This document shows, piece by piece, positions 1-9,240 of a stretch of DNA of 64,000 nucleotides. Position 1 is the stretch's first letter. Each line of letters opens with the position of its first letter. Origin of the DNA: Thalassospira mesophila (GTDB taxonomy: Bacteria > Pseudomonadota > Alphaproteobacteria > Rhodospirillales > Thalassospiraceae); assembly GCF_002115755.1 (NCBI RefSeq), contig NZ_JFKA01000002.1, forward strand, positions 1 through 64,000, read 5' to 3'. A model generated the notes under the pieces. It was not told where the DNA came from. It did not search any database and saw nothing but the letters and a program-made list of their open reading frames with translations. Both the position numbers and the translations under genes were made by a program.

Positions 1-36
1 TTTGTTTATTCCCTGTGTCTGCTTCGAACTCGCCGT

Positions 37-1215
37 TTACAGCAAGCCGCGTGCGGCCAGATTGCCCATCAGGGCGGTAATGCCAAACGACCACGGGGTA
101 ATTTTATCGGATCGGTCGACACGGTTGATCAGGGTGCCGAGTTGCGGGGTCGATATTTTAACGATATCGCCGGTTTCATGGGTAAAGCCAGCCCCCTTGG
201 CACCGCGATCCTGCACCGGGGCAAACATGGTGCCCAAAAACAGCATGAAGCCATCGGGATATTGGTGATGTTTGCCAATCGCCTGCCCGACAAGGCTTTC
301 CGGCGAGCGGCTGATTTTGCTCATCGAGCTGCCGCCTTCAAGGTGGAAGCCGTCTTCGCCGTCAATGGTCAGGGCAATATCGGCGGATTTGACGTTTTCC
401 AGCGTGAAATCACCATCAAACAGGCGAATGAACGGGCCGATTGAACACGACCCGTTATTATCCTTTGCCTTGCCCAGCAACAGGGCCGAGCGGCCTTCAA
501 CATCGCGCAAGTTTACATCATTGCCCAAGGTCGCACCAACAATGCGCCCGGTTGAAGTTACGGCCAGCACCAGTTCAGGTTCCGGGTTGTTCCAATGCGA
601 AATCGGGTGCAGGCCAACATTGGCCCCATGGCCAACCGATGACATCGGCGGGGCCTTGGTGAAAATTTCGGCATCGGGCCCAATACCGACTTCGAGATAT
701 TGCGACCAGGCGCCTTTTTCCAACAGCACTTTTTTAATGTCGGCGGCCTTTTGCGAGCCGGGCTGAATTTGCGACAGGTCTTCACCGATAATGTCGGTAA
801 TTTCGCGGCGGATCTGGTCGGCGCGCGAGGAATCGCCACGCGCCTGTTCCTCGATCACACGTTCGAGCAAGCTGGAAACAAAGGTAACGCCACTGGCTTT
901 GACGGCCTGGACATCGTTGGGGGCCAGAATATGCAATTTGCCAAGGTGGGCATCGGGTGTGCTGTTGGCCAGTGCATCGTCAAGCGTGCCGAGAATGGCA
1001 AAATCGTTGGGGTTGCGCAGTTTTGCCACCAGATCGCTACGTTCAAGAAGCTGGCTGGTGGTGGCACCCAATGCGCTGATATCGCGCAAAGTACCATTCG
1101 CGATCAAAACCGGGGTCGGGCCGCTGACGCGCGGGTCCCAGACCCGGCCAATCAGCACGGCGGTTTCGGAATCTTGTGGCAAAATATCCTGGGCGTTCAT
1201 CGCATGTTCAAGCAT
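37..1215 (-). CDS. Fumarylacetoacetate hydrolase family protein
   Basis: The protein has 392 residues and a C-terminal FAH-fold domain. The stretch PEPELVLAV carries the paired acidic residues that bind the divalent metal in this family, and it is followed by GNDVNLRD and a late LFLGTMFAP-type segment. FAH-family enzymes hydrolyse or isomerise beta-diketo or 2-keto-3-deoxy acids in aromatic and sugar-acid breakdown; the substrate cannot be read from the sequence. The N-terminal ~150 residues are less conserved, as in the ~390-residue alphaproteobacterial subgroup. The start at 1215 has a weak AGG 8 nt upstream; the in-frame ATG at 1200 (MNAQDIL) is an equally plausible start. Its downstream neighbours lie outside the window. 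Confidence 0.8.
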   Translation of the reverse strand: MLEHAMNAQDILPQDSETAVLIGRVWDPRVSGPTPVLIANGTLRDISALGATTSQLLERSDLVAKLRNPNDFAILGTLDDALANSTPDAHLGKLHILAPNDVQAVKASGVTFVSSLLERVIEEQARGDSSRADQIRREITDIIGEDLSQIQPGSQKAADIKKVLLEKGAWSQYLEVGIGPDAEIFTKAPPMSSVGHGANVGLHPISHWNNPEPELVLAVTSTGRIVGATLGNDVNLRDVEGRSALLLGKAKDNNGSCSIGPFIRLFDGDFTLENVKSADIALTIDGEDGFHLEGGSSMSKISRSPESLVGQAIGKHHQYPDGFMLFLGTMFAPVQDRGAKGAGFTHETGDIVKISTPQLGTLINRVDRSDKITPWSFGITALMGNLAARGLL

Positions 1216-1464
1216 TAAACTGGCCTGTTATTGTTGTGAATATCGAGGGGCGTGCCGGGTCATAACCAGACCTTATCAGGAGGCAGGCAAAATGTGAATG
1301 CGACTACAACATGGAAAATGTGTTTTATCAATAAAATACCGAATCATTTTTGCAAAGAGAACGCTGCAGTCACATTGCGGTATTTTTCCCGCTAATGAAT
1401 TGGGATTGACCGATAATCTTACGCGAACAGTTTCGGGCTGGTTTGGTCCCCGTACCAAGGGATT

Positions 1465-2100
1465 TTAATATTCGCGGCCCGGTCGTGCGCGATAAACCGG
1501 AAAACTGAGCCGGTATTTAATTGCGGCTGCGCGCAAGGCAAAAGCGCATAAAAATGCCGCCAGTGCGACGGGCTGTTTGGGCAGTTCCAGCATGGCGGTT
1601 CCCACCGTGTAAATGGTGGCACCTAACAACGCCGAGGTAATATAGATTTCCGGGCGTAAAATAAGCGGCAGCTCATTACATACCACATCGCGGACCATGC
1701 CGCCAAAGGTGGCGCTGATCATGCCCAGAATAATCGCCACCAGGGGTGAAAGATGAAGGTTAAGGCCAATCGCCGCCCCGGTAACGCCAAACATCGCCAG
1801 CCCCAGCGCATCAAGCCAGATCAGCGCAACATAACGCCGTTCCAAAAGGTGGGCGGTAAAATAAACCACCACCGCACTGGCAATGCAGGTAATGATCCAG
1901 GCCGGGTCGCGGATCCAGAAAACCGGGGTTTCACCGGTAATGACATCGCGCACCGTGCCGCCACCAATGCCGGTAAAGGTGGCGATCAGGACAAAGCCGA
2001 CAATGTCCATTTGCCGGCGCGATGCTTCAAGCGCCCCGGTGACGGCAAAAACGGCAACGCCGGTCAGTTCCAGCCAATAGGTCATGTCGGTCATGGTCAT
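1465..2100 (-). CDS. Trimeric intracellular cation channel (TRIC/UPF0126, YicG-like) membrane protein
   Basis: This 211-residue integral membrane protein contains two copies of the UPF0126 unit. The diagnostic motifs are GGGTVRDV in the first half and FGGMVRDV in the second, each followed by hydrophobic helices, for about seven membrane segments in all. Bacterial TRIC homologues form trimeric monovalent cation channels; the physiological role in bacteria is uncertain. The start ATG at 2100 is preceded by GGACGATCAAA, a usable ribosome-binding site, and is followed by further in-frame ATG codons (MTMTDM), so the exact start is not firm. It is transcribed alone and diverges from map. Confidence 0.85.
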   Translation of the reverse strand: MTMTDMTYWLELTGVAVFAVTGALEASRRQMDIVGFVLIATFTGIGGGTVRDVITGETPVFWIRDPAWIITCIASAVVVYFTAHLLERRYVALIWLDALGLAMFGVTGAAIGLNLHLSPLVAIILGMISATFGGMVRDVVCNELPLILRPEIYITSALLGATIYTVGTAMLELPKQPVALAAFLCAFALRAAAIKYRLSFPVYRARPGREY

Positions 2101-2421
2101 TTTGATCGTCCATTGCCAGATTGATAAGGGCGTTTCGCATTTTTAGCATACCGGGCACGGCATAATCCGCCAGCGTGATTTTCGCAAGGGTCTATACGTA
2201 TCAAAGCGTTCCGTTATGGCACACAAGGGCATGTCACACGTGCGCGCGATATGCCAGTATTGGCACGTATTCGTGCGTCTAAATTCGTGCCGTTTGTTTC
2301 GGCCGTGGCCTATTCTAAAGCCACTGGGCAGCGGCATAAAGTAGGCGTGCGCGGGGCCTTGCACCCTCTCGCGTTGTGCTGCAATCTTGACTTTGGCTGG
2401 CGAAAATCGCATAGCCTTTGC
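2101..2421. promoter_or_regulatory. Divergent intergenic region between the TRIC gene and map
   Basis: About 320 bases without a supported gene. It must hold the divergent promoters of the TRIC gene (minus) and map (plus). An open frame runs from 2251 into map, but its N-terminal ~57 residues resemble nothing in MetAP, so I treat them as leader. The repeated element GGCACGTATTCGTGC around 2260-2300 is partly self-complementary. No convincing sigma-70 boxes could be placed by eye. Confidence 0.4.
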
Positions 2422-3174
2422 ATGACAATTAAAAATGAAGCAGACCTTGTTGCCATGCGCCGTATCGGGCGATTGTGCGGCGATATACGCGATGCCATGT
2501 GCGCCGCCGCCGAGCCGGGCATGACCACGGCCGAGCTTGATGATATGGGCCGGGCCATGCTTGATGCCGCCGGGGCGATTTCGGCGCCTGAAGGGGAATA
2601 TGGCTTTCCCGGTGCGACCTGTATTAGTGTCAACGAAGTGGTTGCCCATGGCATTCCCGGGCCGCGCGTGTTGCAAACCGGCGATCTGGTTAATGTCGAT
2701 GTTTCGGCATCGCTAAACGGTTATTTCGCCGATACCGGTGCCAGCTTTGTTCTAGGCGGGTTTGAAGCATCCCGGCCCGAGATTAAAAAGCTGTGCGAAG
2801 ACGGGCGCAAGGTGATGATGCGGGCGGTGCGCACTGTGCGCCACGGCACACCACTGCGCGAAATTGGCCTGACGGTGGAAAATTTCGCGCGTAAAAACGG
2901 CTATACCCTGATCCGTAATCTGGCCAGTCACGGTGTTGGCCGGTCTTTGCATGAAGAGCCCGCCACCATCGCCACATGGGATGACCCGCGTGAACGTCGC
3001 ACCCTTAAAAAGGGCCAGGTCATAACCATTGAACCGTTTTTGTCGCTGGGGTCCGAATGGGCCACCGAAGACAAGGACGATGGCTGGACCCTGTATGCCG
3101 ATACCGGTGCGCCCACGGTGCAATACGAACACAGCATTGTGGTTACGGCCAAGGGCTATGAAATTCTGACTTGA
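2422..3174 (+). CDS. map: Type I methionine aminopeptidase
   Basis: MetAP removes the initiator methionine from nascent proteins and is normally essential. From the ATG at 2422 the product has 250 residues, the usual length. The dinuclear metal ligands are all visible: D93 and D104 (VDVSAS, ADTGASF), H170 (SHGVG), E204 (ITIEPF) and E236 (QYEHS), plus the substrate histidines H76 (VVAHGIPG) and H177 (LHEEP). The frame is open upstream to 2251, but homology starts at MTIKNEADL, so the internal start is preferred; its ribosome-binding site is weak. A hairpin follows the stop. Confidence 0.93.
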   Translation: MTIKNEADLVAMRRIGRLCGDIRDAMCAAAEPGMTTAELDDMGRAMLDAAGAISAPEGEYGFPGATCISVNEVVAHGIPGPRVLQTGDLVNVDVSASLNGYFADTGASFVLGGFEASRPEIKKLCEDGRKVMMRAVRTVRHGTPLREIGLTVENFARKNGYTLIRNLASHGVGRSLHEEPATIATWDDPRERRTLKKGQVITIEPFLSLGSEWATEDKDDGWTLYADTGAPTVQYEHSIVVTAKGYEILT

Positions 3175-3188
3175 GACCAGATGCCGAC

Positions 3189-3215
3189 AAACCCCGCCAT
3201 ATGAAGGCGGAGTTT
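3189..3215. terminator. Hairpin between map and the convergent ABC operon
   Basis: A 10-bp stem with one mismatch (AAACCCCGCC against GGCGGAGTTT) and a 7-nt loop lies in the convergent gap. There is only a short T stretch on either side, so it may act as a weak bidirectional terminator. Confidence 0.45.
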
Positions 3216-3273
3216 GCGCGTGGCACTGGTGATCATATCAGCCTGATCGCCGTGAGTGCGTTTTGAAAACCGT

Positions 3274-3933
3274 TCAAAGCCCGGGGACAGAGACCTTCTT
3301 TTCCAACAACAGCAGCAGTTGTGCGACGATACTGGTCATGACGACATATATTGCGGCGATCAATAAAAAGACTTCGAAAAACTGAAACGTCTCGTACCCG
3401 ATTTTTTCGGCACGCGCGGTGATCTCGGTGACCCCGATGGCATAGGCGATCGAGGTATATTTAAGCTCTAGAATAGCCTCGTTCGACCACTGCGGAATAA
3501 CACGGCGCAAGGCCTGGGGCAGGATGATGTTCACAAAGCCCTGAAACTTTCCCATGCCAAGGGCACGGGCCGCCGTCATCTGTCCCATGGGAACGGACCG
3601 AACAGCGCCGCGCAAGTATTCGGCCTGATAGGCCGCTGTATTGAGGCCAATGGCGATAACGGCAGCGGTTAACGGGTCAAAGACAATGCCAATTTCCGGC
3701 AAGCCCAGATAGATGAAAAACATCTGTACCAGCATCGGGGTGCCACGAAAGATTTCCACATAGATGGTGGCAATCACATAGATTGGCCGGTTGCCGTAAA
3801 TGCGCGCCCACGCCAGAACAAGCCCCAGCATCGCACCGATCGTCATGGCCGATACCCACAACCCCAACGTGGTCGGAACGCCCAGAAGGACATAGGGCAA
3901 ATGTTCAATTGCGAAATCGAACCACGCGCTCAT
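3274..3933 (-). CDS. Polar amino-acid ABC transporter permease (HisM/GlnP type), second permease
   Basis: This 219-residue inner-membrane protein has the EAA-loop signature of polar amino-acid permeases (GQMTAARALGMGKF followed by IILPQALRR) and about five membrane helices. It should pair with the permease at 4664-5410 as a heterodimer around the ATPase encoded just upstream. Its ATG overlaps the ATPase stop by four bases (ATGA), so translation is likely coupled, and it is the last gene of the four-gene operon. The substrate is not determined; the family takes up polar or basic amino acids and opine-like compounds. Confidence 0.88.
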   Translation of the reverse strand: MSAWFDFAIEHLPYVLLGVPTTLGLWVSAMTIGAMLGLVLAWARIYGNRPIYVIATIYVEIFRGTPMLVQMFFIYLGLPEIGIVFDPLTAAVIAIGLNTAAYQAEYLRGAVRSVPMGQMTAARALGMGKFQGFVNIILPQALRRVIPQWSNEAILELKYTSIAYAIGVTEITARAEKIGYETFQFFEVFLLIAAIYVVMTSIVAQLLLLLEKKVSVPGL

Positions 3934-4664
3934 GCATCGTCTCCGTGTTCAATCACGTTGAGGAAGGCACGGGTCCGGTCCTGTTGGGGGGCATTGAAAA
4001 TTTGCGACGGCGGCCCCTGTTCAATGATTTTGCCACCTTCCATGAAGATGATTTCATCGGCCGCCTTGCGAGCAAAACCAATTTCGTGGCTGACCACAAG
4101 CATCGTCATGCCTTCGGATGCCAGCTTGTTCATCACCGAAACCACTTCGCCGGTCAGTTCCGGGTCAAGTGCGCTGGTCGGCTCGTCAAACAGGATCAGT
4201 TTGGGTTCCATCGCAAGAGCGCGCGCAATCGAGGCGCGCTGTTGTTGCCCGCCTGAAAGCTCGGCGGGATAAGCATCCGCCCGATCCGACAGCCCGACAC
4301 GTTCGAGTTCTTTATACGCCAGATCAAGGGCGGCCTTTTTGCCAAAACCGCGTAATTTACGCGGCCCGATGGCAACATTTTCGACCGTGCGCAAGTGTGT
4401 GAACAGGTTGAAATCCTGAAATACAAAGGCGACCTTCTGGCGCATTGTGTTCAGGTTTTTTGCCGTAAGTTCTTCGCCGTCGACAAAAATCCGCCCCTTA
4501 TCGGGCGGGGTGAGATGGTTGATGCAGCGAAGAAGTGTTGATTTACCGGTGCCCGAGGGGCCCATGATGACTTTTGACTGACCCGGTGCCATGTCAAATG
4601 AAACACCCTTGAGGATTTCAGCAGCACCATAGCTTTTATGAATATTTTCAACACGCAGCAGCAT
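3930..4664 (-). CDS. Polar amino-acid ABC transporter ATP-binding protein
   Basis: This 244-residue GlnQ/HisP-type ATPase powers the importer. Motifs appear in order: Walker A GPSGTGKST, Q-loop VFQDFNLF, signature LSGGQQQR, Walker B LILFDEPTSALD and the switch histidine in VVSHE. The start shares one base with the stop of the upstream permease (TAATG), and the end overlaps the start of the downstream permease, so all four genes form one tightly packed unit transcribed leftwards from about 6250. Confidence 0.93.
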   Translation of the reverse strand: MLLRVENIHKSYGAAEILKGVSFDMAPGQSKVIMGPSGTGKSTLLRCINHLTPPDKGRIFVDGEELTAKNLNTMRQKVAFVFQDFNLFTHLRTVENVAIGPRKLRGFGKKAALDLAYKELERVGLSDRADAYPAELSGGQQQRASIARALAMEPKLILFDEPTSALDPELTGEVVSVMNKLASEGMTMLVVSHEIGFARKAADEIIFMEGGKIIEQGPPSQIFNAPQQDRTRAFLNVIEHGDDA

Positions 4665-5410
4665 TATGCGTCTCCCCTGTGTTCAAAGCCCGGAAGAGAA
4701 AGACGGTTCTCTAACCGGTACAGGGCCCAGTTTCCTGCACGATTGACGACGAAATACATCAGCGCAACCACACCAAAAACGACCAGGATATTGCCCTGTG
4801 TATTGGAAATAATGTACTTGGCCTGACGGGTGAGTTCCACGACGCCAATGACATAGGCAAGGGATGTGGCCTTTAATTCACTGGAAAATTCATTGGTCCA
4901 TGGCCCGATAGACATGCGCAAAGCCTGGGGAATAATGATATCGCGGATCGCTTGTAACTTGTTCATGCCCATGGCGCGCGCGGCCATCATTTGCCCGTTG
5001 GGCACAGACAGAAACGCGCCGCGAAAGATTTGTGACTGATAGGCCGCCGAGCGTAACCCCAATGCCAGAACGGCCGCCGTAAACGACCCCATTTCAATGT
5101 AATCGGTGACGCCATAATAAAACAGCAGCAGCAACACAATTGCCGGAATGCCGCGAAAAACGCGTTCGAATAGCACGCAGACCAATCGTAAGGTCCAATG
5201 ACCGTAAACTTCAAGGATCGCAAGCACTAACCCCAAAGCCAGCCCCAGTGATAACAGGCAAACAAGTAACCCGATTGCGACTGTAAGGCCGTGTACCAGA
5301 TATGGCATCTGGCTTAACAACGTTTCGAAAATCATGTTTTCATGCTCGTTGGAACGGAAAGGAATGCCGTATTGCCGCACCTGTGGCGGGGCAGCAATAC
5401 GGCCAGCCAT
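4664..5410 (-). CDS. Polar amino-acid ABC transporter permease, first permease
   Basis: This 248-residue permease has the EAA motif GQMMAARAMGMNKLQ followed by IIIPQALR, typical of the HisM/GlnP group. Two starts are possible. ATG 5410 lies three bases after the stop of the binding-protein gene (GAAG nearby) and would be coupled. ATG 5335 gives MIFETLLSQMPYL, which matches where family homology begins. The extra 25 residues (AGRIAAPPQVRQYG) look non-conserved, so 5335 may be the real start. It forms the membrane channel with the 3274-3933 product. Confidence 0.87.
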   Translation of the reverse strand: MAGRIAAPPQVRQYGIPFRSNEHENMIFETLLSQMPYLVHGLTVAIGLLVCLLSLGLALGLVLAILEVYGHWTLRLVCVLFERVFRGIPAIVLLLLFYYGVTDYIEMGSFTAAVLALGLRSAAYQSQIFRGAFLSVPNGQMMAARAMGMNKLQAIRDIIIPQALRMSIGPWTNEFSSELKATSLAYVIGVVELTRQAKYIISNTQGNILVVFGVVALMYFVVNRAGNWALYRLENRLSLPGFEHRGDA

Positions 5411-5413
5411 CAG

Positions 5414-6250
5414 TTACTTCGTGTAACCGGGAATGTCGCCCTGATAGGTATCAACATAGGCAGGCATCGACGTCGGGATATCGCGAATGGTCGATTGCGG
5501 CGCATAGGAATGGACAATTTCGGCCCATTGACCGGATTTATAGATGTTCATGATCCCTGCATTGATTTTGCCGAGCAATTTTTTCGGATCACCCTTTTGA
5601 ACGGCAAGTGCCTGGGGCTGGTTTTGCTGAATGGTCCCCACGATCTTGATCGGGCGTCCTTTGGCAATGAAGTCCTCGGCGGTATCGGTTGAGGTCACAA
5701 CAGCATCCAGTCGTCCGGCAAGCATGTCGGCGATTGCGGTAACATAGTCTTCGTAACCGCGCAGGGTTACGCCGACCTTGTCATTTGACGCCAGATTATC
5801 TTCCAGCCATTTGAACTGGGTTGCACCGCCCTGCGCGCCAATTGTCGCGCCACAGCACATGGCTGTGATCAAATTTTTGTCGGAATCTTTGGGGACGAGA
5901 ATTTCGTCGTCATTTTCCCACCACGGGATGGTGAAATCGAGCGCCTTGGCGCGTTCCGGTGTCACGTTGAGCCCGGTGACGAGAAGATCAATACGCCCTT
6001 TGACCAGGGCGGGGATCAGCGATGGCCACGGAAGGTCCTTGAATTTCACTTCCAGGCCCTGATCTTTGGCAATTGCGCGCATGGCATCAATGGCAATGCC
6101 TTTGTATTTGCCGTCTTCAACATAGGCCCAGGGCGGAAAGGCTGCTTCGACCCCGGCGGTTAAAGTTTCTGCCTGCGCATTGGCCGAAGCCATTGTTGCC
6201 ATGGCAAGCATGGCAGCGGCAGGCGCAAGTTTTCGAAAGATGTTTTTCAT
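5414..6250 (-). CDS. Amino-acid ABC transporter periplasmic substrate-binding protein (family 3)
   Basis: First gene of the ABC operon. The start ATG 6250 is chosen because a strong AGGAGG lies 7 nt upstream and it opens directly into a signal peptide (MKNIFRKLAPAAAMLAMA, cleavage near ANAQA/ETL); a longer frame reaches 6286. The mature part shows the SBP_bac_3 pattern (AAFPPWAYVEDGKYKGIAIDA, DLPWPSLIPALVKGRIDLL, LNVTPERAKALDFTIPWW). An unusual CC pair (AMCCGATIG) sits where many homologues have a single residue after the hinge. It captures the ligand in the periplasm and delivers it to the two permeases; the ligand is unknown. Confidence 0.9.
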   Translation of the reverse strand: MKNIFRKLAPAAAMLAMATMASANAQAETLTAGVEAAFPPWAYVEDGKYKGIAIDAMRAIAKDQGLEVKFKDLPWPSLIPALVKGRIDLLVTGLNVTPERAKALDFTIPWWENDDEILVPKDSDKNLITAMCCGATIGAQGGATQFKWLEDNLASNDKVGVTLRGYEDYVTAIADMLAGRLDAVVTSTDTAEDFIAKGRPIKIVGTIQQNQPQALAVQKGDPKKLLGKINAGIMNIYKSGQWAEIVHSYAPQSTIRDIPTSMPAYVDTYQGDIPGYTK

Positions 6251-6647
6251 TTGTAGCCTCCTGAAGTGCTGATTGGCGGAATGCATTATGGTTGTCCCTG
6301 AAGGACAACAGCATTCCCATTTTGTGTGTCATTACGAAGTGACGATGAAGTTTCACCACCATAGTAAGTAAATAAAAAAATGTCTAATATAAATAATTTT
6401 CAAAAATTGGGAAAAATTTCAAATTATTGGAAAGTGGTTATTGAGTATAAAAGAAAAAATTTCTGTTTTTGGATCGATAAATCGCTCGATAATTTAAGTA
6501 ATATTACTGACAAAATTAAAAATACACTTATTTATATAATTCAACTTGCAGTTATTGTTTATTTTATTGTGTCATTGCAAAAAATACTGCATGGGGCCTG
6601 CTTGGATGGTAAATGCGTCTTTGGGGCTGGGTGTTGAGCGCCGGATA
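6251..6647. promoter_or_regulatory. AT-rich intergenic island upstream of the ABC operon
   Basis: This region is between the ABC operon and the glcB terminator. From about 6365 to 6600 the base composition drops sharply to mostly A and T, very unlike its neighbours. A plus-strand frame (6380-6637, 85 codons, Lys/Asn/Ile-rich) exists but has no ribosome-binding site or recognisable homology, and I do not call it. The island probably contains the ABC operon promoter and may bind nucleoid proteins or be a scar of acquired DNA. Confidence 0.45.
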
Positions 6648-6682
6648 CAACAAACCCCGCCACGAAAGGGCGGGGTTTGTTG
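6648..6682. terminator. Strong hairpin downstream of glcB
   Basis: A perfect 14-bp inverted repeat (CAACAAACCCCGCC and its complement) closes on a 7-nt loop. It lies about 120 nt past the glcB stop. T-rich flanks are short on both sides, so terminator function is likely but not certain. Confidence 0.6.
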
Positions 6683-6750
6683 GTATTTAAAGCCCGGTAA
6701 AGCTTGTTGCACCACCGGGCAGGGTTGGTTTTTTTGACGGACAACTGCCG

Positions 6751-6792
6751 ACCAAACCCTTATGGGCCGGTCGGGCCCAATAAGGGTTGGTC
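6751..6792. repeat. Second inverted repeat immediately downstream of glcB
   Basis: Arms ACCAAACCCTTATGGGCC and GGGCCCAATAAGGGTTGGT pair over about 17 bp with small bulges around a 4-nt loop. It starts 13 nt after the glcB stop codon on the minus strand. There is no adjacent U-tract, so it may protect the mRNA 3' end rather than terminate. Confidence 0.5.
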
Positions 6793-6804
6793 TGGCTGGG
6801 GTGA

Positions 6805-8997
6805 TCAGGCCCCGTATTTTGCCTTGGCTTCGCGGCGGCGCGCATGCAGGACCGGTTCGGTATAGCCGTTGGGCTGTTCGCGGCCCTTGAACACCAGATC
6901 ACAGGCGGCCTGAAAGGCAACGCTGTCGTCAAAATTGGGGGCCATGTTGCGGTAATCGGCATCACCGGCATTTTGCTGGTCCACCACGGCGGCCATGCGT
7001 TTCAGGGTTTCCATCACCTGTTCTTTGTCACACAGGCCATGATGCAGCCAGTTGGCAATGTGCTGGCTGGAAATGCGCAAGGTGGCACGGTCTTCCATCA
7101 GGCCGACATTGTTGATATCGGGCACCTTGGAGCAGCCCACCCCGGCGTCAATCCAGCGCACGACATAGCCGAGAATACCCTGGGCGTTATTGTCCAGCTC
7201 TGCCTGAATTTCGCTGCGCATCGGGTGCTGGTCGCCCAGACGGGGGATGGCAAGGATATCATCGAGGCTGGCGCGATCACGCTTGCCAATTTCATCCTGA
7301 ACGGCGCGCACATCGACCTTGTGATAATGCATCGCGTGCAGGGTGGCAGCCGTGGGGGATGGTACCCACGCACAATTGGCACCGGCTTTGGGATGGCCAA
7401 TTTTGGCTTCCATCATTTCGGCCATGCGGTCGGGTTTCGCCCACATGCCCTTGCCAATCTGGGCAATGCCCTTCATGCCGCATTCAAGGCCGATATCGAC
7501 ATTCCAGTTTTCGTAAGCCTGAATCCAGTATTGGTCCTTCATGGCTTCCTTGCGGACCACGGGGCCTGCTTCCATGCTGGTATGGATTTCATCGCCAGTA
7601 CGATCCAGAAACCCGGTATTGATAAACACAACCCGGTCCTGTGCCGCGCGAATGCATTCCTTGAGGTTGACCGTGGTGCGGCGTTCCTCGTCCATGATGC
7701 CGACTTTAAGGGTATGGGCCGCAAGACCGGCGGCTTCCTCGGCGAAAGCAAACAGCTCGCTGGTAAGGGCGACTTCTTCCGGCCCGTGCATTTTGGGTTT
7801 TACAATGTAAATGCTGCCCGCGCGCGAATTTGAAACACTGCTATTGCCGTCAATATCGTGTTTGCCGATAACCGCTGTCATCATGGCATCCATGAAGCCT
7901 TCGGGCACTTCGTTGCCATCGCCATCGAGGATGGCATCACTGGTCATGAGGTGGCCAACATTGCGCACCAGCATCAGGCTGCGACCGGGCAGGGTGACTT
8001 CCTGACCATCAAAGCCCTGATAGGTCCGATCCGGGTTGAGCCGCCGGGTCAGGGTTTTGCCGCCTTTTTCAAACTGTTCTTCCAGTGTGCCTTTCATCAG
8101 GCCCAAAAGGTTGCGATACACCAGAACCTTGTCGTCGGCATCAACTGCGGCAATTGAATCTTCGCAATCCTGAATGGTGGTCAGGGCCGATTCCATAATC
8201 ACACCGGCAACACCGGCGGGGTGGTCCTTGCCAATGAAATGGGTGGGATCGATTGAGATTTCGACATGCAGGCCATGATTGCGCAGCAAAATCGCGCTGA
8301 CGGCATCGTCTTTTTCGTTAAAGCCGATAAATTGCGAGGGTTGAGCCAGCGCAGTTTCGGTGCCGTCTGCCAATGTTGCCTGAAGCGCCCACCAGCCCGC
8401 GCCATTATCGCGGACTTCATACTTAACCACATCAGCATGTGCGCCATTGGCCAGGGGCGCCGCGTGATCGAGAAAATCGGCGGCATAGGCGACCACGGCA
8501 GCGCCGCGTTCGGGGTTAAAGGATTTGCCTTTTGCCTTGCCGTCTTCATCATCAATGACGTCGGTGCCATAAAGCGCATCATAAAGGCTGCCCCAACGGG
8601 CATTGGCCGCATTAAGGGCATAACGCGCATTCATGACCGGCACCACCAGCTGCGGCCCGGCCACGCGGGCAATTTCGGCGTCAACATTGGTGGTGGTAAT
8701 GTAAAAGTCATCGCCTTCGGGCAGCAAATAACCGATTTCGGCCAAAAACTCCTTGTAGGCGGCAGGATCGCGGGCCTGATCGCGGCGCGACAGATGCCAG
8801 TCGTCAATCTGCGCCTGCAAGTCATCGCGTTTGGCCAGAAGGGCGCGGTTGCGCGGGCCCAGTTCGGTCACCAGCTTTTCAAAAGATGCCCAGAACGCAT
8901 CTGCATCCACCCCGGTGCCCGGAAGGACTTCGTTTGCCACCAGATCATGCAACACGGTTGCAACCTGCAGGCTACCTTTGCTGATTCTTTGGGTCAT
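6805..8997 (-). CDS. glcB: Malate synthase G
   Basis: Condenses glyoxylate with acetyl-CoA to malate, completing the glyoxylate shunt or glycolate use. Its 730 residues match the long G isoform (about 720-730) rather than the ~530-residue A form. Family landmarks include [16 protein letters not shown], the [21 protein letters not shown] stretch and [16 protein letters not shown] near the C-terminus, which surrounds the catalytic acid region. The start [11 protein letters not shown] at 8997 agrees with the family start. It is monocistronic, with two hairpins downstream and about 240 bp of upstream regulatory DNA. Isocitrate lyase is not in the window. Confidence 0.96.
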   Translation of the reverse strand: MTQRISKGSLQVATVLHDLVANEVLPGTGVDADAFWASFEKLVTELGPRNRALLAKRDDLQAQIDDWHLSRRDQARDPAAYKEFLAEIGYLLPEGDDFYITTTNVDAEIARVAGPQLVVPVMNARYALNAANARWGSLYDALYGTDVIDDEDGKAKGKSFNPERGAAVVAYAADFLDHAAPLANGAHADVVKYEVRDNGAGWWALQATLADGTETALAQPSQFIGFNEKDDAVSAILLRNHGLHVEISIDPTHFIGKDHPAGVAGVIMESALTTIQDCEDSIAAVDADDKVLVYRNLLGLMKGTLEEQFEKGGKTLTRRLNPDRTYQGFDGQEVTLPGRSLMLVRNVGHLMTSDAILDGDGNEVPEGFMDAMMTAVIGKHDIDGNSSVSNSRAGSIYIVKPKMHGPEEVALTSELFAFAEEAAGLAAHTLKVGIMDEERRTTVNLKECIRAAQDRVVFINTGFLDRTGDEIHTSMEAGPVVRKEAMKDQYWIQAYENWNVDIGLECGMKGIAQIGKGMWAKPDRMAEMMEAKIGHPKAGANCAWVPSPTAATLHAMHYHKVDVRAVQDEIGKRDRASLDDILAIPRLGDQHPMRSEIQAELDNNAQGILGYVVRWIDAGVGCSKVPDINNVGLMEDRATLRISSQHIANWLHHGLCDKEQVMETLKRMAAVVDQQNAGDADYRNMAPNFDDSVAFQAACDLVFKGREQPNGYTEPVLHARRREAKAKYGA

Positions 8998-9240
8998 GTT
9001 TCCTCTCGCCAGTGATCATGTATAACCGGGTGCTTGTTAGCATGCCCCGTTGTCTGAACACAGCATAAGGGGCTGCACCATCCCCGGTCCACCACAGCTT
9101 TCAAATCCGTGGGATGTTTTCCGCATTATGGAAAACGTTTGATCTGGCGAAATGATCCGTGCCGGGCGCCACAAATCTGGCGACCGGTTCGTTACGGGGC
9201 TGTCTGACCCGGTAGTCAGGCAAAGATAGCGTTGCAGGCG

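Noticed and set aside
6380..6637. 85-codon Lys/Asn/Ile-rich plus-strand frame in the AT-rich island
   Set aside because: No Shine-Dalgarno, no family match, and composition alone explains an open frame with some hydrophobic residues. Kept only as part of the island finding.
6844..7833. 329-codon plus-strand frame opposite glcB
   Set aside because: Shadow of malate synthase codons; no homology or ribosome-binding site.
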